This document shows positions 14,862 to 20,729 of a stretch of DNA of 20,729 nt, in pieces. The stretch covers positions 1-20,729 of the forward strand of contig CAZCSL010000025.1 in NCBI GenBank assembly GCA_964501415.1, written 5' to 3'. A program made the position numbers and the translations under genes. The DNA comes from B1SED10-225 sp964501415 (lineage in GTDB: Bacteria; Bacillota_I; Bacilli_A; Izemoplasmatales; Izemoplasmataceae). The notes below the pieces were generated by a model. It saw only the letters and a program-made list of their open reading frames with translations, had not been told where the DNA came from and did no database searches. Position 1 is the first letter of the stretch, and every line of letters begins with the position of its first letter.

Positions 14862-16383
14862 TACTATCACTCCGTTTTGAACCAGACATGTATAATCCGA
14901 GTGTTTCAGCTGAGGTTGATTCAGGATCTAGAATACCGACGTTTTCGCCTTCATACATGACCATGATACGGTCGCTGATGGTAAATACTTCATTCAAATC
15001 GTAGGATACGATTAATACCGCTTTGCCGCGGTCTCTAAAGCTAATCAATTCTTTTTGAATCGCTTCGATGGCCCCTACATCAAGCCCTCTGGTGGGTTGT
15101 ACCGCAATTAACAAGTCACAATCACGGTCGATTTCTCTGCCCAAAATGGCCTTTTGTTGGTTACCACCACTCATATTACGTACGATCGTGATAGGCCCGC
15201 TACCACTGCGGATATCGAAACGGTCAATTAACCGATTCGCGTGTTCACGAATCGCATCAAACTGTAAAAAGCCGCGTCGTTGGAAAGGTGGATTGTAATA
15301 GGATTGTAAAACTAGATTATAATCCAAAGGATAATCAAGAACCAACCCATGCTTTTGTCTATCCTCAGGAATATGCGCAATGCCTTTTTTAGCACGCTCT
15401 CTGATTGAAAGTTTTTCGATGGGGTCATCAGATAGTTTAATTGAACCCGAATTAACAGGATATAAACCGGTCAAACCATAAATTAACTCCGTTTGACCAT
15501 TGCCTTCAATGCCCGCAATCGTAAATATTTCTCCTGCGGATACCGAAAAACTGACGTTATCAACCACGGTCTTTTTCGTTGTGGGTGAGATAACCGATAA
15601 ATTTTCAACGGATAAGACTTTATCTTTAACCTTAGCTTTAGGCTTGTCGATGCTAAAGACGACTTTACGACCAACCATTTTTTCAGCGAGTTGTTCGTTG
15701 GTGGTCTTAGCCACATCGACCGTGTCGATATGTTTACCTTTGCGTAAAATGGTACAACGATCGGCGATGCGTCTAATCTCTTCTAGTTTATGAGATATAA
15801 ATAAAATGGATTTGCCTTCTTTTTTAAATAGGATTAAGACTTCCATCAAATCTTCAATTTCTTGAGGCGTTAAAGCCGCCGTTGGTTCATCTAAAATCAA
15901 TATTTCTGCATCGCGGTAAAGCACTTTAAGAATTTCAACGCGCTGTTGTTGGCCCACAGAAATATCGTCGACTAAAGCATCTAAATCGACGTTTAATCCA
16001 TATTGTTTACTGATGTTTTCCACTTTTTTTCTTGCTTCTGTATAGGTAAGAAAGCCCTTTTGTACATCTTCTTGACCTAAAATTATATTTTCTAAAACCG
16101 TAAAGCGCCCAACCAACTTGAAATGTTGGTGAACCATACCGATACCTAAATCATTCGCGTCATTAGGGTTTTTGATATCGGCCGGTTTTTCATGCACTTT
16201 GATCGAACCTTCATCCGGTTGATACAAACCAAATAAAACCCCCATCAAGGTGGACTTCCCAGCACCGTTTTCACCGAGCAACGCATGCACTTCGCCTTTG
16301 CGCAGCTGCAAATTGATATTATCATTGGCTTTAATACCGGGAAATGATTTGGTGATTGATTGCATTTCTATCACATAACTCAT
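14854..16383 (-). CDS. nupO: Nucleoside ABC importer, double ATP-binding subunit (NupO-like)
   Basis: 509 residues with two fused ABC domains. The first is canonical: Walker A GENGAGKST (37-45), signature SVGQQQR and Walker B LILDEPTAAL. The second has a degenerate Walker A (GIEGNGQTEL, Gln where Lys is expected), signature MSGGNQQK and QPTRGLDVGA in place of LDEPT. This asymmetry is normal for the RbsA/YufO family. The start ATG at 16381-16383 has GAGGTG 6 nt upstream. A terminator-like hairpin lies between this gene and the binding-protein gene before it, so its transcription depends on read-through. Confidence 0.93.
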   Translation of the reverse strand: MSYVIEMQSITKSFPGIKANDNINLQLRKGEVHALLGENGAGKSTLMGVLFGLYQPDEGSIKVHEKPADIKNPNDANDLGIGMVHQHFKLVGRFTVLENIILGQEDVQKGFLTYTEARKKVENISKQYGLNVDLDALVDDISVGQQQRVEILKVLYRDAEILILDEPTAALTPQEIEDLMEVLILFKKEGKSILFISHKLEEIRRIADRCTILRKGKHIDTVDVAKTTNEQLAEKMVGRKVVFSIDKPKAKVKDKVLSVENLSVISPTTKKTVVDNVSFSVSAGEIFTIAGIEGNGQTELIYGLTGLYPVNSGSIKLSDDPIEKLSIRERAKKGIAHIPEDRQKHGLVLDYPLDYNLVLQSYYNPPFQRRGFLQFDAIREHANRLIDRFDIRSGSGPITIVRNMSGGNQQKAILGREIDRDCDLLIAVQPTRGLDVGAIEAIQKELISFRDRGKAVLIVSYDLNEVFTISDRIMVMYEGENVGILDPESTSAETLGLYMSGSKRSDSNE

Positions 16384-16410
16384 ACATCACACCTCATTAG
16401 TATGTTTTTT

Positions 16411-16446
16411 AAAGAAAAGGAGGGAAGGCATGCCTTCCCTCCCAAG
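16411..16446 (-). terminator. Hairpin between nupN and nupO (attenuator or 3'-end stabiliser)
   Basis: A perfect 24-nt palindrome at 16419-16442 (10-bp GC-rich stem GGAGGGAAGG with a CATG centre). On the minus strand it is followed by TTTTCTTT, which makes a partial intrinsic terminator 35 nt after the nupN stop. It would let lipoprotein mRNA exceed that of the ATPase and permeases. Confidence 0.75.
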
Positions 16447-16476
16447 TAAAATCTAAATGCTATTATACATGCGAAA

Positions 16477-17568
16477 TTAACTGAATGAATCCTCTTCAAT
16501 CTCTAGTAGATCGAGAATGCCTAAATCATCTAAGAATGCAACTAACTCATCATAGTTTTCGGGTACCTCAACGGTCCCGGCTGCCAATAAATCGTAAATC
16601 GCGTCATAATCGGCTTGAGTAAAGTTGTCGAAACGAGAATTTTCCATTGGCAATGCAACACCATCGTTGTCGGCACCAAGATACCATGTTTCTCCACCTG
16701 GGAATGCGTCATCTTGATAGTAAGCATCAAAGGCAAGTTGCACAGATTCGCCTAAGGCTTTCATCGCTGAGGTTAATACGCGGTCACTTAAACCAGATTG
16801 ATCAACGTCAACGCCGATCATCCAAGCATCTGCCTCTTCAGCAGCACTCATAACACTAAGACCAGCACCACCTGCTGCGACAAAGATACTTTCAGTACCA
16901 CCACTGTACCAACCAGCTGCTTGAGATTCTACTGCAGGTCCTGGATCGAATGTACCTAAGAAATCGTAACGATCATTAGGGAAGTTAATTTCAACGCCTA
17001 ATTCATCAGCTGCATAGTAAGCACCAGCAACAAAACCAACACCGAAGCGTACCACCGCTGGAACCGGAATACCGCCCATATAGCCAAGGTCTCTGTGACC
17101 TTCTTTAACGGCTGCATAACCTGCTAAGAAGCCAGATTCATGCTCATTATAGAAGATAGACAATGTATTGTCTGCAACCATTACACCTTCATCTTCATCG
17201 GTGGGCTGTGCATCTAGTAAGATAAACTTCACATCGGGATGATTAATTTGTGAGGTATAAATCGCTTGTTCGAACAAGAAACCAGGGGTAACGATAATCC
17301 CAAACCCTTGTTCTACAGCCAAATTGATGGAATCAATATAATCCGCATCAGAGACCGCCGCAGGACGGAAATATTCTATTTCCATACCATGTTCATCTGC
17401 ATAAGCCAAAATACCTTCCCAAGTCCCTTGGTTAAAGGACTCATCATCGATGTCACCATAGTCAGTAATTAACGCTATTTTAGTAAGATCAGCGTCAGTG
17501 TCTGTACCACAAGCATATAAACCTAGTGAAAAGACTCCAAACATGAAAACCAATAAAACCTTCTTCAT
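16477..17568 (-). CDS. nupN: BMP-family nucleoside-binding lipoprotein (NupN-like)
   Basis: Surface substrate-binding protein of the importer, 363 residues. The signal peptide MKKVLLVFMFGVF ends in a lipobox LYAC with the lipidated Cys20, a substrate for the LspA encoded in this window. The BMP/Med-family segment ALITDYGDIDDESFNQGTWEG (33-53, key residues D-S-F-N-Q-x-x-W-E-G) and VTPGFLFEQ are clear. B. subtilis NupN binds guanosine; the ligand here is probably a purine nucleoside but is not proven. AGGAGG (17579-17574) lies 5 nt before the ATG. The C-terminus is acidic (EEDSFS). First gene of the minus-strand operon. Confidence 0.92.
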   Translation of the reverse strand: MKKVLLVFMFGVFSLGLYACGTDTDADLTKIALITDYGDIDDESFNQGTWEGILAYADEHGMEIEYFRPAAVSDADYIDSINLAVEQGFGIIVTPGFLFEQAIYTSQINHPDVKFILLDAQPTDEDEGVMVADNTLSIFYNEHESGFLAGYAAVKEGHRDLGYMGGIPVPAVVRFGVGFVAGAYYAADELGVEINFPNDRYDFLGTFDPGPAVESQAAGWYSGGTESIFVAAGGAGLSVMSAAEEADAWMIGVDVDQSGLSDRVLTSAMKALGESVQLAFDAYYQDDAFPGGETWYLGADNDGVALPMENSRFDNFTQADYDAIYDLLAAGTVEVPENYDELVAFLDDLGILDLLEIEEDSFS

Positions 17569-17599
17569 AACATCCTCCTATATTTTAGTTACTATTTTA

Positions 17600-17628
17600 A
17601 TTTTACTATATAATGTTAAATTTGTAAA
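17600..17628 (-). promoter_or_regulatory. Probable promoter of the nup operon
   Basis: On the minus strand TTTACA (17628-17623), a 17-bp spacer and TAAAAT (17605-17600), each hexamer one mismatch from consensus. Start near 17593 gives a leader of about 25 nt, too short for a riboswitch. A second TATAAT (17633-17628) exists but lacks a -35. Confidence 0.6.
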
Positions 17629-17679
17629 TTATATATATTAGCATTTCTATTTTTTACCATTTGGCCAAAAGCCAAAAAC

Positions 17680-17708
17680 TTGACAAACTGACAACCTTAG
17701 TATATTAT
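17680..17708 (+). promoter_or_regulatory. Promoter of busR
   Basis: Consensus -35 TTGACA (17680-17685), 17-bp spacer, -10 TATTAT (17703-17708); start near 17715. Upstream is an inverted repeat TTTGGC-CAAAA-GCCAAA (17660-17676) of unknown role between this promoter and the divergent nup promoter. Confidence 0.85.
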
Positions 17709-17717
17709 ATGGGTTGT
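17691..17717 (+). promoter_or_regulatory. Operator 1: ACAACC-N15-GGTTGT
   Basis: Inverted arms ACAACC (17691-17696, preceded by TG) and GGTTGT (17712-17717, followed by AAA), separated by 15 bp. The left arm is in the -35/-10 spacer and the right arm lies at the start site. The same element recurs at 18436-18462. Probable autoregulatory BusR site. Confidence 0.8.
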
Positions 17718-17748
17718 AAACATGAAAAAAAGCTTCGAGGTGAACGTT

Positions 17749-18363
17749 ATGACAAAAAAAGAAGCCCGCTATCAAAACATTGCTTATCAAATTGCTAAAC
17801 GCATTGTTGCCAATAAGATAGCAGAAGGGGACAAACTAAGAGGACGCAGCGTTTTAGCAGGAGAGTTTAACGTATCTAGTGAAACCATCCGTAAAGCGAT
17901 GCGCCTATTAGAAAATTTTGGGGTCGTTGAGGTAAAAGAGCGACAAGGTATTTTCGTCATATCACACAGTGCCGCTAAAATATATGTCGATCAACACCGC
18001 AAACAAAGTGAATCACATCGATTGTTTATTGATACGATGGGTTTATTAAGAGAATCCAATAAAGTCCATGATCTGTTAAATAGTCATATTAAAAAACTAT
18101 TTGAAACCGCCAAGAATGACATATTTCCCTTCGAGTTTTTCACCATCAAGTTACAAAGTGATGATAAACACATCAATGAAAACTTAAAAACCATCGCTTT
18201 TTGGCAAAAAACCCATGGCTTGGTTCTAGCCGTTGAAGTGGATGGGCAACTTTATCAAGCTCCAAATCCTAAAATGACGCTAACCCCAGGCATGACCTTG
18301 TTTGTCTTAGGCGACGATGAAGTGAAAAAGAAAACATTTTCATTATTTAGAAGAGAAGTCTAA
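17749..18363 (+). CDS. busR: BusR-type repressor: GntR winged helix, coiled coil, RCK_C
   Basis: 204-residue transcription regulator. Residues 7-75 are a GntR winged helix with the recognition region LAGEFNVSSETIRKAMRLLENFGVVEV. Residues about 78-122 are helical and probably a coiled coil. Residues about 127-195 resemble a TrkA-C/RCK_C domain (VEVDGQLYQAPNP..L.PGMTLFVLGDD). This three-part build is that of BusR of Lactococcus and Streptococcus, which binds c-di-AMP in RCK_C and represses the betaine transporter busAB. Here the neighbour downstream is also a betaine transporter. I choose the ATG at 17749 because GAGGTGA (17737-17743) is 5 nt upstream; an earlier in-frame ATG (17722) lies only about 7 nt from the predicted transcription start. 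c-di-AMP binding is inferred from the family. Confidence 0.9.
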   Translation: MTKKEARYQNIAYQIAKRIVANKIAEGDKLRGRSVLAGEFNVSSETIRKAMRLLENFGVVEVKERQGIFVISHSAAKIYVDQHRKQSESHRLFIDTMGLLRESNKVHDLLNSHIKKLFETAKNDIFPFEFFTIKLQSDDKHINENLKTIAFWQKTHGLVLAVEVDGQLYQAPNPKMTLTPGMTLFVLGDDEVKKKTFSLFRREV

Positions 18364-18369
18364 TAAAGT

Positions 18370-18429
18370 TATAAACAGCCATATTAAGGCGTTTATATAG
18401 ATTGTTTCAAGGGATTTTCACACCCTTGA
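18370..18429 (+). repeat. Two inverted repeats between busR and the betaine operon
   Basis: The first, TATAAAC-A-GCC (18370-18380) with GGC-GTTTATA (18388-18397), is a 10-bp stem with one bulge but no following T-run, so at best a weak busR terminator. The second, TCAAGGG (18407-18413) and CCCTTGA (18423-18429), overlaps the -35 of the next promoter. Confidence 0.4.
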
Positions 18430-18453
18430 CATCTGACAACCTTATGATATTAT
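18426..18453 (+). promoter_or_regulatory. Promoter of the betaine transporter operon
   Basis: Consensus -35 TTGACA (18426-18431), 16-bp spacer, -10 TATTAT (18448-18453); start near 18460. The sequence from the -35 to past the start is nearly the same as in the busR promoter. Confidence 0.85.
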
Positions 18454-18462
18454 GTAGGTTGT
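18436..18462 (+). promoter_or_regulatory. Operator 2: ACAACC-N15-GGTTGT
   Basis: Left arm ACAACC (18436-18441), right arm GGTTGT (18457-18462), 15 bp apart, as in operator 1. The centres of the arms are 21 bp apart, two helical turns, so both face the same side of DNA. Probable BusR site blocking the transporter promoter. Confidence 0.82.
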
Positions 18463-18486
18463 AAAAATTATATAGGAGTGAAATTT

Positions 18487-19479
18487 ATGAAGATTTACAA
18501 AAAATTAGCTATTTTGCTAACAGTATTTACATTAGGATTAACCTTATCTGCATGTGATATGGACAGTGAGCAACCCGTTCAGTTTGCCGCAGGTGATTGG
18601 GCAAGTATCCTAATCCATAATGAAATTGCGATGTACATTGTAGAACAAGGGTATGGCGTGGAAGCTGAACAAACCATTACCGCAACCCCTGTTCAAATTG
18701 AAAACCTTAGAAATGGATCATTCCATGTTAACTTAGAGATGTGGAAAGCCAATCTTGCTACCTATGATGAGGATACCGAACAAGGGTATTACCACCAGGT
18801 TTCGGTAAACTTTGAAGATCCAGGTCAAGGTATCTGGATTCCACAGTACTTGCAAGATTCACATGAAATCTATACCTTGCAAGATTTAATTGAACACAAA
18901 GATCTATTCTTACATCCTGAGACTAACGATCCAGACAAAGGTCTTATCTATGGTGGTCCTGAAGGTTGGGCAGCTACCGATTTCTTGGTAACTAAGTTCT
19001 CTAATGAAGAAGCTTATGGTGACTTTGTAGATAATTTTGAGTTTATTCCAATGGGTTCAACCGCTACTTTAAATACCGCCCTTCAAAATGCTTATGACAA
19101 TGAAGAACCATGGGCTGGGTACCACTGGGCACCAACATGGCCCCATGCGGTTATGGATTTAGTTTATCTTCCCGATGAAGTAGACTATGACCCAGATGTG
19201 CATGAAGAAGAAGCTTTAGGTGACCTACCAGCGGGTAACGTTACCGTAGTTGTAACCGATAGCTTTGAAGAAGACTATCCTGAAATTTATGAATTCATCA
19301 GTAACTATGCAACATCAACCGAATTAACCAGTGAAATGATCTTACAAATGGTTGAGAATGAAGATTGGGAAGAATATGATGTTGCTATTTGGTTCTTACA
19401 AAACTATGAAGATGTCTGGAGCGAGTGGGTTCCAGAAGATGTTGCTCAAAGAGTTAACGATGCTTTAGAAAATGAGTAA
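18487..19479 (+). CDS. opuAC: Glycine betaine/proline-betaine ABC importer, substrate-binding lipoprotein
   Basis: 330 residues from the ATG at 18487, with AGGAG (18474-18478) 8 nt upstream; the GTG at 18478 overlaps that SD. A signal peptide ends in LSAC with the lipidated Cys23. The body is an OpuAC/ProX-type fold: FAAGDWAS (33-40) at the start of the mature domain, and GYHWAPTWPHAVMDLVYL (211-228), the family's aromatic segment near the hinge. Trp38, Trp86, Trp161, Trp214 and Trp218 are candidates for the aromatic cage that holds a quaternary ammonium. In many Gram-positive OpuA/Bus systems the binding protein is fused to or encoded after the permease; here it is a separate first gene. The exact ligand is not provable from sequence. 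Confidence 0.9.
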   Translation: MKIYKKLAILLTVFTLGLTLSACDMDSEQPVQFAAGDWASILIHNEIAMYIVEQGYGVEAEQTITATPVQIENLRNGSFHVNLEMWKANLATYDEDTEQGYYHQVSVNFEDPGQGIWIPQYLQDSHEIYTLQDLIEHKDLFLHPETNDPDKGLIYGGPEGWAATDFLVTKFSNEEAYGDFVDNFEFIPMGSTATLNTALQNAYDNEEPWAGYHWAPTWPHAVMDLVYLPDEVDYDPDVHEEEALGDLPAGNVTVVVTDSFEEDYPEIYEFISNYATSTELTSEMILQMVENEDWEEYDVAIWFLQNYEDVWSEWVPEDVAQRVNDALENE

Positions 19480-19500
19480 TAACAACGTTTAATCACATTT

Positions 19501-19540
19501 GCAGGTGATTTTGCATCGTGCAAAGTCACCTGCACTTTTT
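19501..19540 (+). terminator. Terminator-like hairpin after the binding-protein gene
   Basis: A 15-bp stem with one U-G pair: GCAGGTGATTTTGCA (19501-19515) and TGCAAAGTCACCTGC (19519-19533), TCG loop, followed by ACTTTTT. It lies 21 nt after the lipoprotein stop and would reduce read-through into the permease and ATPase genes. Confidence 0.8.
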
Positions 19541-19583
19541 AAAGAAAATCTTTTGTCTAACCTAGGTTTTCTTTAAAAAGTGC
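19532..19583 (+). repeat. Perfect 17-bp inverted repeat upstream of the permease gene
   Basis: GCACTTTTTAAAGAAAA (19532-19548) and its exact reverse complement (19567-19583) enclose an 18-nt loop ending in CCTAGG. The 5' arm contains the T-run of the preceding hairpin and shares its last two stem bases. No T-run follows the 3' arm, so it is probably an mRNA structural or processing element rather than a second terminator. Confidence 0.75.
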
Positions 19584-19633
19584 TTATACTCACACAAAAG
19601 ACTGAACATTAATTATAAGGAGAAATGATACTT

Positions 19634-20521
19634 ATGAAACTGTTAAATTTTATACTAGAATTTCCAGAAAACTTTACCTACGATATTTCTGGTCCAATCG
19701 ATGCATTAGTTGATTGGATCAACACGTTTTTCCGTGGGGCCTTAGACTTATTTGTCGTGGTGTTTACGTTCATCATCAACCGCGTGCAAGACTTTTTGTT
19801 CTTTATTCCGTGGTGGGGTTATCTTATCTTACTATTTATCGCGGCAATGAAGCTATATAAGGTTTCTACCGCCATTGTTTTATCCATCCTACTGTTACTG
19901 ATTGGGGTATTTGGCTTTTGGGATGCGACTATGTATACGCTGGCCATCATTGTGGTTAGTGTGTTAATCAGCTTTGTAATCGGCCTTCCAAGCGGTATCT
20001 TAATGGCTAAATCCCGCCGCGTTGAAGCGGTATTAAAGCCAATCTTAGATGGAATGCAGACCTTGCCGTCATTCGTATACTTAATCCCAGCATTGATGCT
20101 CTTTAATACGTTTGGACGTGTACCGGCGGTATTCGCCACAACCATTTATGCCTTGCCTCCGCTGATTCGTCTGACTTATCTTGGTATTACCAACGTCGAT
20201 GAGCAAGTCGTAGAGGCAGGAACCTCGTTTGGGTCTACCCCCATGCAAATGCTGTTTAAAATTGAACTACCTCAAGCGATGTCCACGATTGCCGCAGGAC
20301 TTAACCAAACAACCATGATGGCCGTTGCCATGGTGGTTATTGCCGCCATGATCGGTACACCCGGAGTCGGTCGAGATGTTTTACGCGCGGTTGAACAAAT
20401 CCGCGTTGGTGATGGGTTTGCCGCTGGATTTGCGATTGTCTTCTTAGCGATTATCTTGGATAGATTGCTGCAAGGCGTCGCACAAAAACTCGATACGACG
20501 GCGCAAAAAGGAGAGGAATAG
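19634..20521 (+). CDS. opuAB: Glycine betaine ABC importer, permease subunit
   Basis: Inner-membrane permease, 295 residues from the ATG at 19634. AAGGAG at 19617-19622 is 11 nt from it and only 2 nt from an alternative ATG at 19625, so 19634 is preferred but not certain. The N-terminal 60 residues (FPENFTYDISGPIDALVDWINTFF) resemble the amphipathic tail of ProW/OpuAB. Hydrophobic segments follow at about 62-94, 99-124, 143-160, 225-242 and 258-275. The EAA loop, EAGTSFGSTPMQMLFKIELP (194-213), contacts the ATPase. MQTLPSFVYLIP is typical of the betaine/OpuC-ProW branch. The ATPase gene starts 2 nt after its stop. Confidence 0.92.
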   Translation: MKLLNFILEFPENFTYDISGPIDALVDWINTFFRGALDLFVVVFTFIINRVQDFLFFIPWWGYLILLFIAAMKLYKVSTAIVLSILLLLIGVFGFWDATMYTLAIIVVSVLISFVIGLPSGILMAKSRRVEAVLKPILDGMQTLPSFVYLIPALMLFNTFGRVPAVFATTIYALPPLIRLTYLGITNVDEQVVEAGTSFGSTPMQMLFKIELPQAMSTIAAGLNQTTMMAVAMVVIAAMIGTPGVGRDVLRAVEQIRVGDGFAAGFAIVFLAIILDRLLQGVAQKLDTTAQKGEE

Positions 20522-20523
20522 AC

Positions 20524-20729
20524 ATGGCAAAAGATGTTAAAGTTGAAGATCTTAGTGTAGTTTTCGGTACTAACCGTCAACGTGAAGCTGCCATTAAAAT
20601 ATTAGACGATTACAGTCCCCTTGAAGTACGTGAAAAAACCGGGGCAACCGTCGCGGTTAAACGCGTAAATTTCCATATTAAAGAAAATGAACTGTTTGTT
20701 ATCGTGGGGCTTTCAGGTAGCGGTAAATC
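20524..20729 (+). CDS. opuAA: Glycine betaine ABC importer, ATP-binding subunit (3'-truncated by window)
   Basis: Only the first 68 codons are visible; the gene runs off the window. The protein begins MAKDVKVEDLSVVFG and reaches the Walker A motif GLSGSGKS at its visible end. The leader segment LDDYSPLEVREKTGATVAVKRVNFHI, with an extension before the first strand, is typical of ProV/OpuAA ATPases, which usually also have C-terminal CBS domains that sense ionic strength; that part is outside the window. The ribosome site GGAGAGG lies in the end of the permease gene. Confidence 0.92.
   Translation, partial: MAKDVKVEDLSVVFGTNRQREAAIKILDDYSPLEVREKTGATVAVKRVNFHIKENELFVIVGLSGSGK

Noticed and set aside
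15483..15533. Damaged second ATPase domain in nupO (Gln instead of the Walker A lysine)
   Set aside because: A degenerate second nucleotide site is normal in the RbsA/YufO double-ATPase family, so this is not evidence of decay.
17569..17680. Possible purine riboswitch in front of nupN
   Set aside because: The predicted leader is only about 25 nt and no purine-aptamer core or paired arms are visible.
18370..18397. Terminator for busR
   Set aside because: The stem has a bulge and is followed by TAGATTG rather than a T-run, so it is listed only as an inverted repeat.
1..20729. CRISPR arrays, tRNA/rRNA genes, insertion sequences, phage or toxin-antitoxin genes
   Set aside because: No regularly spaced repeats, cloverleaf-like segments, transposase motifs or phage proteins were seen on either strand. 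The YolD-polymerase pair is a repair module rather than a toxin-antitoxin system.

Overview
The window is an ordinary-looking chromosomal segment of a low-to-mid-GC member of the Bacillota/Mycoplasmatota branch (by eye roughly 40-45% GC, not computed). It uses the standard bacterial code: several core genes end in TGA (hisS, aspS, tcdA, msrA) and tryptophan is encoded by TGG, so this is not a code-4 mycoplasma. Strong AGGAGG-type ribosome sites, a T-box leader, the Bacillus-like hisS-aspS-yrvM(tcdA) order, an lspA-rluD pair, a UvrX-type polymerase with a YolD partner, Nup/BMP transporters and a BusR-type regulator all point to a Firmicutes-like organism, possibly in the Acholeplasma/Izemoplasma/Erysipelotrichia neighbourhood. 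That placement is an inference.

Layout. (1) 1-2194: the 3' end of an unknown, possibly exported protein, a SipW/ER-type signal peptidase, and an unrecognised tail-anchored protein with three helix-loop-helix-like repeats, closed by a terminator whose loop is the stop codon. (2) 2222-10959: a consensus promoter and T-box leader (probable Asp specifier GAC) feed a tightly packed series: hisS, aspS, tcdA, msrA, a dCMP-deaminase-like gene, a YlbL-type PDZ/Lon-domain protease, a small membrane protein, lspA, a RluD-type pseudouridine synthase and a zinc-dependent phospholipase C-family protein. Most neighbours overlap or are separated by only a few bases. (3) 11016-12668: a separate promoter and a UvrX-like Y-family DNA polymerase with its YolD-like partner. 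A hairpin here doubles as a terminator-like element and as the Shine-Dalgarno (SD) sequence. (4) 12690-17628, minus strand: a complete nucleoside (Nup/BMP) ABC importer in the order lipoprotein, double ATPase, permease, permease, with a terminator-like hairpin after the lipoprotein gene. (5) 17680-20729, plus strand: a BusR-type GntR-RCK_C repressor, then a glycine-betaine ABC importer (lipoprotein, permease, ATPase cut by the window edge).

The most informative regulatory signal is in region 5. The promoters of busR and of the betaine operon carry the same operator: ACAACC and GGTTGT arms separated by exactly 15 bp (21 bp centre to centre), with the left arm in the -35/-10 spacer and the right arm at the expected transcription start. 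This predicts an autoregulated osmotic (probably c-di-AMP-gated) switch. Both transporter operons also put a strong hairpin directly after the binding-protein gene, which would give more binding protein than membrane components.

No CRISPR array, tRNA/rRNA gene, insertion sequence or phage gene was seen. I found no wholly new system. The least explained items are the repeat-bearing protein at 1064-2185, the small membrane protein at 8220-8576, the truncated protein at the left edge, and the double hairpin at 19501-19583.
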